This document shows, piece after piece, positions 15,114 through 22,826 of a stretch of DNA of 33,733 bases (position 1 is its first letter; every line of letters begins with the position of its first letter). The notes under the pieces are model-generated. The model saw only the letters and a program-made list of their open reading frames with translations. It was not told the origin of the DNA and did no database searches. The stretch covers positions 1-33,733 of the forward strand of contig CANBKJ010000029.1 of assembly GCA_947369165.1 (NCBI GenBank), read 5' to 3'. Made by a program: the position numbers and the translations under genes. The DNA is from an uncultured Lachnoclostridium sp. Its GTDB lineage: Bacteria; Bacillota; Clostridia; Lachnospirales; Lachnospiraceae.

Positions 15114-15961
15114 CCAGATTCCACATGGACACCCCTGCGGGCATAATTCTTCGCTGTCTGTATATCCATAGTATGATACCGCTTAAATTCCCGCAACAAA
15201 TGGGACTGGTCTGTATAACCATACCGGTGGACAGCATCTTGTACATCAAATTGTGTATCTGTGATGATTTCATTCCACAAGTACTGATAACGGATTAAAT
15301 TGCTGAGTTTTTTCGGTGTGATGCCGATATATTCGTGAAACAGCCTTTGCAGCTGACGGCTGCTGACAAAACACTCCACTGCCAGCTCTGCAGCACTTTG
15401 CCTTCCCTTGTTTCGGATCATATGATGAACTGCCTTGTCGATCACACTGTGCTGTCTGATACCAGGCAGCTTCCGGACAAACATAGCTTCTGCTGTTTGA
15501 ATCCGTTCTTCCAACCCACTCTTTTCCAATAACTGGCTTCGCAACAGATGATCCAGCCACCAAAACCGGGACTGCACATCATAATAGCCATTTATGGTAT
15601 CTCTTAGAGCGTCTTCTGAAAATGCATAAACTCCCCAGGCATAAAAGCGAATGGCAAAGACAGAGATAAGATGTCCTGTCTCCTCTTCATGATATTCTGA
15701 AAAAGCAGCGTCGTTGATACCGCAAAAGCCCCCGGTTATCGTATGGCTCGTATGGTCAATATGATATATAATATCTGCACAGGTATCTGGTATTACGATA
15801 TCTGCGGCGTTCCTTTTCTCCTCTATTATGTAAGGTGCCTCACTGCCCCAAAAACAACGAATATATTTGGCAAGTTCCGCATTCTTCGGCAGCACCTCTT
15901 TGTATTCTTTATTTTTCTTAAAAGGAACTGCCGTCAGCGGCATATAAAATGTATCTTCCAT
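15110..15961 (-). CDS. AraC-family transcriptional regulator
   Basis: A 283-residue regulator. The N-terminal part (about 1-170) is a sensing domain of the type common in AraC proteins that begin with a residue pattern like ELAKYIRCFWG. The C-terminal part has the two AraC helix-turn-helix units: SAAELAVECFVSSRQLQRLF, then the second around GYTDQSHLLREFKRY. The ligand and targets are unknown. It sits just downstream of the secreted surface protein on the same strand, with about 24 bases between, so read-through from that gene is possible. The ribosome site (AAGGGAAA) is weak. Confidence 0.85.
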   Translation of the reverse strand: MEDTFYMPLTAVPFKKNKEYKEVLPKNAELAKYIRCFWGSEAPYIIEEKRNAADIVIPDTCADIIYHIDHTSHTITGGFCGINDAAFSEYHEEETGHLISVFAIRFYAWGVYAFSEDALRDTINGYYDVQSRFWWLDHLLRSQLLEKSGLEERIQTAEAMFVRKLPGIRQHSVIDKAVHHMIRNKGRQSAAELAVECFVSSRQLQRLFHEYIGITPKKLSNLIRYQYLWNEIITDTQFDVQDAVHRYGYTDQSHLLREFKRYHTMDIQTAKNYARRGVHVESG

Positions 15962-15985
15962 AGAATTCTTTTTCCCTTAGTACAT

Positions 15986-18592
15986 TTATTTCACGGATTT
16001 CACCTTTGACCACCCGGAATAGAACTTTTTCATTTTTCCCTCGATTTTTACCGCCTTATAAGTCCGTATCCTGACATAATAACGTTTTCCTGCCTTCTTC
16101 CTGGAAAACTTTTTGGAAACGATTTTATTGCTTTTAATCGTTACTGTCTTCGTGGTTTTTTTCTTGAATTTTTTGCTGGTGGAATACTGAATCTCGTAGC
16201 CGGTGGTCTGTACCCCCTGTCTCTTCCACTTAGCTAAAAACCTCTTTGATTTTGAGATAAGCCGAAATCCTTTCACATTTTTAGGTACAATATCAAAAAA
16301 TTTGGTGATCTTTGTACTCGAATCCCCATTAAAAATGACCGTTACCGATGCCCGCCCTACATTCACGTTATTCTGATACAACAGCTGATAATTTTCGCTG
16401 CTGATTACATTTCCTGCTGTGTCAGTAACACTTACCGCAGGCTTTTGTGCTTTCCCTGTATAAACCCGTGGCTTTGAAGAAACCTTGACCACTATCGCCT
16501 GATAGTTATCCGTCTGGTCAGGTGTCGGCTCCGGCATACCCCCTGGCGTTAGAGACGGCAAGGGCGACTGCGTTGACACTGGGGCTCCTCCTCCTGCCGG
16601 CGGAGTTGGATCTGGAATCTGTGTCGGTGGTATTGTGGGAGGTACCGTCGGTCTGTCCGGGTTATCCGGCTCTTTTGTCGGCTCCGGTGTCCCTGTGGGA
16701 GCTATTGTCGGAGGTACTGTCGGTCTGTCCGGGTTATCCGGCTCTTTCGTGGGCTCCGGTGTCCCTGTGGGAGCTATCGTCGGAACTATTGTCGGAGGTA
16801 CCGTTGGTCTGTCCGGGTTATCCGGCTCTTTCGTGGGCTCCGGTGTGGGCTTCTGCTCTGGGTCTCTATCCAGAAAAGATACTTTGCATTCCGCTTTTAT
16901 CAGATCTTTTAATTCCTTTACATCCCCCACCGTATTCAAATCATCTATATAATACTCGGAGCAGAATAAAAAGGTATAATCGCCGGTTTTGGCGCCGTCA
17001 TGGGCCTGCAGGAAATACTTTCCTGGATGCTCCGGTGACGTCATCAGAGTTATGGCATTATTCCAGTCTGTCTTTTCCTGGATATCCGGGGCATCACTCT
17101 CCCAATATTCTGTTTTTATCTTAAAGATGTAATCCATCTCATAAAGCGCCAGCTCTTCTGCCTCTTCGGCGCTGATCTCGTTTCCGTCAGTGTCTTTCCA
17201 GATGATCTCAAAAAATACGTTTTCATCCGGTACTGTGCCGTCCTGTGTTTCCATGATCTTACTTAAATTCACTTCCGATGGCGATGATACAATCTTGATC
17301 TCCCCAATCTTCTTTGTGTCTTCCTCACCTGCTGATCCCACAGTCCAGTTTCCTTCGTTGTAGTTCAGCTTGTAGCCCGCATCAATGCTTTTCTGTGATA
17401 ATACAAAATTATGGATACTGGCATTTTCTGCATTTGCGGAAATATAGGGCCAATCCCTATGAAAGGATCCTGGAAAAAGCCGGCTTTGCGTCTGAAACTG
17501 GGTGGTGCCAGTCACTTTACCGCCAATGGTTACGATGCCTTCCTGTTTTACTACAAGAATCCCCCGTTCTTCCTGGGGATCGCTGACACCGGTAAAATTC
17601 CCTGAAATAAACACATCACTTACACCGTTCACGTCCAGACAGCCGCCTCGCTGCAGTGTGACATTTCCATAAGTATCTGTTGTTGATGTCAGACACCCTT
17701 TGTCTGCCACCACAATATTGCCCACACCTTCTACAACCGCTCCATCTATCATACTTTGGCTCAGCGTCAACGTCGTGTTTTCATTTCCATAGTATTCCTC
17801 TGTTTTGGCATAATCATTTACGCCGCCGGCTATATTTATTTCTGCCCGGCTGTTTTTGCTGGTATCTACTCTTTCCCGGACTATAGCCCGCGTATCCAGA
17901 TTCACTTCGGCAGTTCCCTGGTAAGGAACTTTATTGTCGCTCTCTGCTTCGTGTCCCATGTAGACTGCCTGAAACATCGTCTCTGAATTGGAATTTCTCA
18001 CAGTCAGAGAGGCATTTTCCCCGATCTGGGTATTGGTGTATCCACCGGCATATACCGTGGGAAGCAGTTCTTTTTCTGTGCTGCCGAGAGCGCCGAGACT
18101 TCCACCTTCTAAAAAAGTCTTAACATTATCAAAAGTCAGACTGTGCCCTGCGAGAAATATCTCCCGGTGGGGAACACTGCCCAACGCATTCGAAGACGAA
18201 AAAGTCAATTTGATGTCCTGAAAACAGACATCACCCTCCAACTGGATCGGACTACGGCTGTTTAATATACCGTTTTCCGTTCCCCGTATCACAGTATCCC
18301 CAGGAATCTTCACCGGAAGCATACTGCCGTCCGTATCGGCGTCTTTACCAATAGTGATCTGTGCATTCACTGTGATCGGACTCTTATGCTGCTGCAAAGC
18401 AGCCATAAATTCATCCTGTGTACTGACTGTGACTCCATTTTCCTCTGAAAATGGAACGCTCTCTGACTGCAGTCTTTCCACGCCCTGCCGAACTATATCC
18501 GGTTCTTTCGCAGCCACAGGTCTGTGTATTCCACCCAGGATCAATGACGCTGCTGTTATGATGCACAAATTTTTTTTGATTTTAGTTCTCAT
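15986..18592 (-). CDS. Large secreted surface protein with proline-rich repeats and Fn3-like C-terminus
   Basis: An 868-residue protein with a signal peptide (basic start, hydrophobic core ITAASLILGG, likely cleavage near Ala28). Residues about 50-420 have short strand repeats with many Asn/Gly, like a right-handed beta-helix or adhesin stalk. A Pro/Thr/Glu linker with three copies of PTKEPDNPDRPTVPPT lies at about 583-651. After that come an Ig-like segment (about 700-765) and a basic Fn3-like domain that ends the protein. No LPXTG-type anchor or choline repeat is visible, so it is secreted or held by charge. GGAGG lies 10 bases before the ATG. It is downstream of a LytTR two-component pair that may control it. 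Confidence 0.8.
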   Translation of the reverse strand: MRTKIKKNLCIITAASLILGGIHRPVAAKEPDIVRQGVERLQSESVPFSEENGVTVSTQDEFMAALQQHKSPITVNAQITIGKDADTDGSMLPVKIPGDTVIRGTENGILNSRSPIQLEGDVCFQDIKLTFSSSNALGSVPHREIFLAGHSLTFDNVKTFLEGGSLGALGSTEKELLPTVYAGGYTNTQIGENASLTVRNSNSETMFQAVYMGHEAESDNKVPYQGTAEVNLDTRAIVRERVDTSKNSRAEINIAGGVNDYAKTEEYYGNENTTLTLSQSMIDGAVVEGVGNIVVADKGCLTSTTDTYGNVTLQRGGCLDVNGVSDVFISGNFTGVSDPQEERGILVVKQEGIVTIGGKVTGTTQFQTQSRLFPGSFHRDWPYISANAENASIHNFVLSQKSIDAGYKLNYNEGNWTVGSAGEEDTKKIGEIKIVSSPSEVNLSKIMETQDGTVPDENVFFEIIWKDTDGNEISAEEAEELALYEMDYIFKIKTEYWESDAPDIQEKTDWNNAITLMTSPEHPGKYFLQAHDGAKTGDYTFLFCSEYYIDDLNTVGDVKELKDLIKAECKVSFLDRDPEQKPTPEPTKEPDNPDRPTVPPTIVPTIAPTGTPEPTKEPDNPDRPTVPPTIAPTGTPEPTKEPDNPDRPTVPPTIPPTQIPDPTPPAGGGAPVSTQSPLPSLTPGGMPEPTPDQTDNYQAIVVKVSSKPRVYTGKAQKPAVSVTDTAGNVISSENYQLLYQNNVNVGRASVTVIFNGDSSTKITKFFDIVPKNVKGFRLISKSKRFLAKWKRQGVQTTGYEIQYSTSKKFKKKTTKTVTIKSNKIVSKKFSRKKAGKRYYVRIRTYKAVKIEGKMKKFYSGWSKVKSVK
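16641..16846 (-). repeat. Three in-frame tandem repeats coding a proline-rich linker
   Basis: Copies begin near 16641, 16713 and 16797, so the units are 72 and 84 bases long, both multiples of three. The third is partial. The 12-base difference adds four residues. Slipped-strand change would alter linker length without breaking the frame. Confidence 0.85.
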
Positions 18593-18704
18593 TTATCATT
18601 TTCCTCCTTGTTTTCTTTACTGTTTTGGTACTTAGTTTACTTGGATTATACTAGAAAATGAGAACTTTGAACAGTAGTTTTTTAGCAATCGGAAATAAAT
18701 GATT

Positions 18705-20009
18705 TTATGTATTCCCGTATCCGACTTTTAGAAAAGACTGACAAGATACCATCACATCCAATATAAAGCTTCCGTTCTCCGTATAACAGAGCATCTCTCC
18801 ATCAAGTCTTTCTGCCGCCTCCTTCACAGTAGAAAGCCCAAAACCATGGTCATGTCCTTCCTTATCCGTGGCAGGTATAGTCCCCTTCTCCACATACAGG
18901 TCATCCCGACAGCGGTTCCTGATCCGTATCAGAAGATAATTTCTATTGTATTTTATCTGAACAGAAGCCTCCCGTTTCTCTGCCTTAAGCCCTTTCAGTG
19001 CATCACAGGCATTTTCCAGCCCATTAGAAAGTATCTGGCAGAGCTCCATGTAAGGCAGCGATTCATCCCCGACCTGTATATTCATGCTGTATTTTGCACC
19101 TAGTTCTTCCAACTTCCCGGAATACTGGGTGAATACTGCATTCAGATATGGATTGGCACAGAACTGTCCCGGCAGACTGCTCATTTCTGTCTCTATGTTT
19201 TTCAGATATTCCTGCGCCTCTTTCACCTGTTCCGCAGCCAGCAGTCCCGACAGCGTGACCGTATACCCTTTCATGTCATGTTTCATCTTCCGTATCTGCT
19301 GCTGGTTTTCAAGCTGTGCCGCTAACATATTTTTCTGTTCCTGCAGGATAAGCTCACTCTGCCGCTTCCGATAAAGCAGAAGCTGCCGGTACAATGCTGC
19401 AAAAATCGTTGCATATGTCATGGGCATCAACAGCAGTATCAGCAGAAAAGCTGGCATCTCCTGCGGTCTTTTGGTAATGATTACAGGAAAATTCGCTTTG
19501 ACCGCAAGCAGGACATAATAAAGTGCCGTCATACCCGCAAAAATAACCCATCCTTCCGTAACCGATTCCTGTAATTCCAGATATGGCTTTCGCAGACGGC
19601 GGACTGCCCACCATTCCACCAGCGGAAATAATACGAGCCTTCCGATAAACATCAAAATGTACCGTCCGCCTCCAAAATAAAAATCCAGCACATTTGTCAC
19701 TGCAATAATCCACAAAGCAACCGTATCTGCCAGACAAAAGGTAAAGAAAAACCTTCCTTTTTTATCTTTTGAGACAAACCAGAAAAACAGCAGGCTCGGC
19801 AGGGTACATGTTAGTATGAAAACCTTTCCCATCACCTCCGACCCATAGAAGAACAAGCCCGCCATATTCAAAACAATTAACAATCCCATTGTAATTCCTG
19901 TAAGAACAAATGTTTTCCTTTTCCCATAGCGGGAACGGTACAGCATCATAAAGAGTATTAAAATGTGGAACAACGACCACAACATCGATAAATCCCGAAA
20001 TACAATCAT
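18705..20009 (-). CDS. Membrane sensor histidine kinase, GHKL/AgrC type
   Basis: A 434-residue kinase. About six hydrophobic segments fill residues 5-210. They are followed by a coiled stretch (RQSELILQEQKNMLAAQLENQ), the phospho-acceptor His244 in KHDMKGY, the N box NGLENACDA and a G box GHDHGFGLSTV. This build is typical of AgrC-like kinases that sense small molecules or peptides at the membrane. Its start shares one base (TAATG) with the stop of the upstream regulator, so the two are co-translated. No agrB or agrD gene is adjacent, so the signal is unknown. Confidence 0.88.
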   Translation of the reverse strand: MIVFRDLSMLWSLFHILILFMMLYRSRYGKRKTFVLTGITMGLLIVLNMAGLFFYGSEVMGKVFILTCTLPSLLFFWFVSKDKKGRFFFTFCLADTVALWIIAVTNVLDFYFGGGRYILMFIGRLVLFPLVEWWAVRRLRKPYLELQESVTEGWVIFAGMTALYYVLLAVKANFPVIITKRPQEMPAFLLILLLMPMTYATIFAALYRQLLLYRKRQSELILQEQKNMLAAQLENQQQIRKMKHDMKGYTVTLSGLLAAEQVKEAQEYLKNIETEMSSLPGQFCANPYLNAVFTQYSGKLEELGAKYSMNIQVGDESLPYMELCQILSNGLENACDALKGLKAEKREASVQIKYNRNYLLIRIRNRCRDDLYVEKGTIPATDKEGHDHGFGLSTVKEAAERLDGEMLCYTENGSFILDVMVSCQSFLKVGYGNT

Positions 20010-20707
20010 TAGTCCACCTCCTCAAACAATATCTCCTGATATCTCTTTTTAATCTCAGCATAATACCGTCTGGACACCGGAATCCGCTCTCCAGCAACAA
20101 TCAGGTCATTACCGCTTAACCCTTCCACAAGATACATGTTGACGATAAAGCTCTGGTGGCAGCGCATGAATATGTCCCCGTACACCTGATGCTCTATATC
20201 GTTTAGCTTTCCCGTACTCTCCTGTATATTACCATCCGTACAGTAAATGAAGAGAGTATGCCCCCTGCTGCTGATATAACGGATTTTTCCGTATGGAATC
20301 GCCCCGCTTTTTCCCCACCATGAGTAAATCAGTTTTTTCTCACTATCACGGGCAGCAATTTTTTGTACTTTTTGAAGAAGCTTATTCAGGTTCTCTTTCT
20401 GTACAGGTTTTATAAGATATTGTACAGCATATAGGTCGAATGCCTCCCTGTAAAAATCATCGCTGGTAGAGATAAAGCAGATGACTGCTTCCTCCTGTAA
20501 TTTACGCAGTTTTTCTGCCAACTCAATCCCGTTCATCGATTCCTCCATGAAAATATCCAGCAGGTATAAGTCATACTGTATCTTTTTATCTTCAATGTCT
20601 GCCAAAAGACTGTCTGCAGTAAAATACATACTGACTTCATGCCCTTTCAAAAGTTTTTTAAGGAACATGGCATCCTCCATACAGTCATCACAGACTGCTA
20701 TGTGCAT
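20009..20707 (-). CDS. LytTR-family response regulator (AgrA-like)
   Basis: A 232-residue regulator. The receiver domain has acidic residues DD at 7-8, the phospho-acceptor Asp51 (LLDIFM) and Lys100 (LIKPV). The C-terminal LytTR DNA-binding domain runs from about 130, with IPYGKIRYISSRGHTLFIY and FMRCHQSFIVNMYLV. Its partner kinase follows with a one-base overlap. A strong AAGGAGGGAGG site precedes the ATG. Likely targets include the secreted protein gene just downstream, although I could not pick out a clear pair of LytTR repeats there. Confidence 0.9.
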   Translation of the reverse strand: MHIAVCDDCMEDAMFLKKLLKGHEVSMYFTADSLLADIEDKKIQYDLYLLDIFMEESMNGIELAEKLRKLQEEAVICFISTSDDFYREAFDLYAVQYLIKPVQKENLNKLLQKVQKIAARDSEKKLIYSWWGKSGAIPYGKIRYISSRGHTLFIYCTDGNIQESTGKLNDIEHQVYGDIFMRCHQSFIVNMYLVEGLSGNDLIVAGERIPVSRRYYAEIKKRYQEILFEEVD

Positions 20708-20737
20708 ATGCCTCCCTCCTTGCTGGATTTTTGCAGC

Positions 20738-20786
20738 GAAAAGCAGTTATCGACGGAAACAAATTTTCCATCGATAACTGCTTTTC
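20738..20786 (-). repeat. Long hairpin in the leader of the LytTR two-component operon
   Basis: A 16-bp perfect stem starts GAAAAGCAGTTATCGA and closes with its reverse complement. A further 5-bp stem inside it follows a single mismatch, leaving a tiny loop. It lies about 30 bases upstream of the response-regulator start. No long T run follows on the minus strand, so it is not a standard terminator. It may be a regulatory or processing structure, or a trace of a small inverted-repeat element. Confidence 0.75.
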
Positions 20787-20904
20787 TATTTTCAGGCTGA
20801 TATCAGAAAAAGAGCACCCCTTACCCCTGGGTTGTCTAAAGCTTCTACTGTTTCCGCTCATTTACTGTCAACTCCCTACTAATTTCTATTTACATACGTA
20901 ATTT

Positions 20905-20913
20905 ATTATAGCA
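20905..20913 (-). promoter_or_regulatory. Probable extended -10 promoter of the LytTR/kinase operon
   Basis: Read leftward this is TGCTATAAT, a perfect extended -10 element, about 200 bases before the response-regulator start. No good -35 box is seen. The resulting leader of about 190 bases would contain the long hairpin at 20738-20786. Confidence 0.5.
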
Positions 20914-20996
20914 CCTTATTCCTGCCCCTGCCATGACAAATTTGTTCCAAATCATGTTAATTTTGTCTCAGACCTGGCTTGTTCATGTCCATTCCC

Positions 20997-22457
20997 TTAT
21001 CTGAGCCGTTTTAATACTTCAAGTGTATAATCCCATGTACGCCGGACACTCTCCACATCCATGGATTCTTTCGGGGTATGGATATCTTTCATATCCGGTC
21101 CAAAGGACACGCAGTCCAGTCCCGGCAGTTTCCCGGCAAACAGCCCGCACTCTAAACCAGCATGGATCGCCTGTACCACCGGTTTCCTGCCGTACTGTTC
21201 TTCAAAGACTTCCACCATCCGGTCTCTCAGCGGGGAATTCTGCCGGTATTCCCATGCCGGATACTCTCCGCTGCAGGAGACGGTCCCGCCTAACGCCGTG
21301 ACAAGGCAGGAGATCCTGTTTACCAGTTCCTTTTTCTCTGTCTCAACACTGCTTCGGACAGCGAAAGAAAAACTCACTTCATCTTCTTCCGTCTTGAGGA
21401 TACCTAGATTCAGAGATGTCTGTACCAGACCTTCTACATCTGCACTCATCCGCTGGATCCCTCCTGGGAGACATACAAGGGCGGCAACCACTTTCTCTGC
21501 TGTATCTGCCGTCATCACCGGAATAGTGTGGACACCGTCCCCGGAATCCACCGCCAGTTCCACTTCCGGATCTGTCTGACGGTACTCTTTCGCCAATATT
21601 TGCGATAACTCTTTCACAGCAGCCTTAAATTCTACTATTCTATCCTGATCCGACGACGCAAACAGCAGTTTTGCCTCCGCCTGTCTTGGAATGGCGTTAT
21701 CCTTCAGGCCTCCACTGACTTCACATATCCTAAATGAAAACGTCTTTTCCAGTTCATAGAGGATACGCCCAAGGATCTGATTGGCATTTCCACGCCCTTT
21801 GTCAATTTCTACACCGGAATGCCCTCCCTGCAGACCGTTGACTGTCAATGTCACAGGAATTCCTTCTGTTTTCTCTTTCTGTACCGGCAGATGTACCGTG
21901 ACAGCCATGCCTCCTGCACAGCTCACCAGCAGATATCCCTCTTCCTCGGAATCAATATTCAGCATGGTTCTTGCTTTCAGGACAGACGCATCCAGTGCTG
22001 CCGCTCCCAGCATACCGATTTCCTCATCTACAGTAAAGACCGCTTCCAGTGGTGGGTGTGGAATATCTGTGGATGATAGGATCGCCAGCATATAAGCGAC
22101 GGCAATTCCGTCGTCGCCGCCCAGTGTTGTGCCCTGGGCTGTGATCACACCATCCTGCAGCTGCAGGCGCACTCCTTCTTTGGCAAAATCAATCTCAACA
22201 CCCTCTTCTTTTTCACAGACCATATCCATATGTCCCTGCAGCAACACAGGAGCCGTCTCTTCATATCCTGCCGTTCCTTCTTTCCAGATTATCACATTAT
22301 TTTTATCATCCTGGATAACTCTCAGATCATGTTTCTTTGCAAATGCCACAAGATAATCACTGATTTCCTTCGTATTGGAAGACCCGTGGGGGATTCCGCA
22401 GATTTCTTCAAAATATTGAAATACCGGCTTCGGTTCCAGATTTGTTAAGATACCCAT
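20997..22457 (-). CDS. pepD: Aminoacyl-histidine dipeptidase, M20 family (PepD)
   Basis: A 486-residue cytosolic zinc peptidase that cleaves dipeptides, classically Xaa-His. Metal-binding and catalytic motifs are in order: GHMDMV near residue 75, TLGGDDGIA near 112, and VDEEIGMLGA with its catalytic Glu near 145. The lid domain carries GGHSGVEIDKGRGNA, and a late metal-site His is in the stretch AIHAGLECG. The length matches the family. It is the last gene of the OPT transporter/PqqD-like/PepD operon, so imported peptides would be broken down by it. Confidence 0.92.
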   Translation of the reverse strand: MGILTNLEPKPVFQYFEEICGIPHGSSNTKEISDYLVAFAKKHDLRVIQDDKNNVIIWKEGTAGYEETAPVLLQGHMDMVCEKEEGVEIDFAKEGVRLQLQDGVITAQGTTLGGDDGIAVAYMLAILSSTDIPHPPLEAVFTVDEEIGMLGAAALDASVLKARTMLNIDSEEEGYLLVSCAGGMAVTVHLPVQKEKTEGIPVTLTVNGLQGGHSGVEIDKGRGNANQILGRILYELEKTFSFRICEVSGGLKDNAIPRQAEAKLLFASSDQDRIVEFKAAVKELSQILAKEYRQTDPEVELAVDSGDGVHTIPVMTADTAEKVVAALVCLPGGIQRMSADVEGLVQTSLNLGILKTEEDEVSFSFAVRSSVETEKKELVNRISCLVTALGGTVSCSGEYPAWEYRQNSPLRDRMVEVFEEQYGRKPVVQAIHAGLECGLFAGKLPGLDCVSFGPDMKDIHTPKESMDVESVRRTWDYTLEVLKRLR

Positions 22458-22472
22458 ATTTTCTACAACGCC

Positions 22473-22823
22473 TCACTTTTTCTTTATGATAAACCGGTTG
22501 TTCTGGAGTGTGCCGAGAAATGTCACCACACGGTCCAGCATCCGGTCCTCTTCACCGGGGAACTGTTTCTCCATCGCCATAACGATATCATATACGGTAT
22601 TTCTGCCATCCATCAGGTTCCAGAGTGCCGTCCCGTATGCATCGAGGGAAATATGGCTTACCTTTGGTTTGTGCCAGAATTTCTGGGCAATACGGTGATG
22701 CGGCCCCTTATTTTCCACATCAATAACGACACTCCCGTCCTCCCCCTGGCGCCAGGGGCGCTGGGGGGAGGGAACAAATACCGTATCCATATAATTAGGA
22801 GCTATCCTTTTTTTCTTTTTCAT
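22473..22823 (-). CDS. PqqD-family small protein
   Basis: A 116-residue protein. The C-terminal 80 residues match the PqqD pattern: HISLDAYGTALWNLMDGRNTVYDIV, then a helix and a final FIIKKK strand. PqqD domains bind ribosomally made peptides and hand them to radical SAM enzymes, but no such enzyme is nearby. It lies 3 bases after the OPT transporter and 15 bases before pepD, so it is part of that operon. A peptide-binding helper role is possible but unproven. Confidence 0.8.
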   Translation of the reverse strand: MKKKKRIAPNYMDTVFVPSPQRPWRQGEDGSVVIDVENKGPHHRIAQKFWHKPKVSHISLDAYGTALWNLMDGRNTVYDIVMAMEKQFPGEEDRMLDRVVTFLGTLQNNRFIIKKK

Positions 22824-22826
22824 TGT

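Noticed and set aside
16641-16846. Tandem repeats considered as a CRISPR array
   Set aside because: The units are in-frame coding repeats of 72 and 84 bases inside a secreted protein, without unique spacers or cas genes.
16522-17124. 200-residue plus-strand frame opposite the secreted protein gene
   Set aside because: It is the antisense shadow of the Pro/Thr repeat and its composition follows directly from that repeat. It has no ribosome site.
20688-20861. 57-residue frame in the leader of the LytTR operon, considered as an AgrD-like signal peptide
   Set aside because: It lacks the amphipathic start and acidic tail of AgrD, has a poor ribosome site and overlaps the regulator start. Its latter half is just the hairpin sequence.
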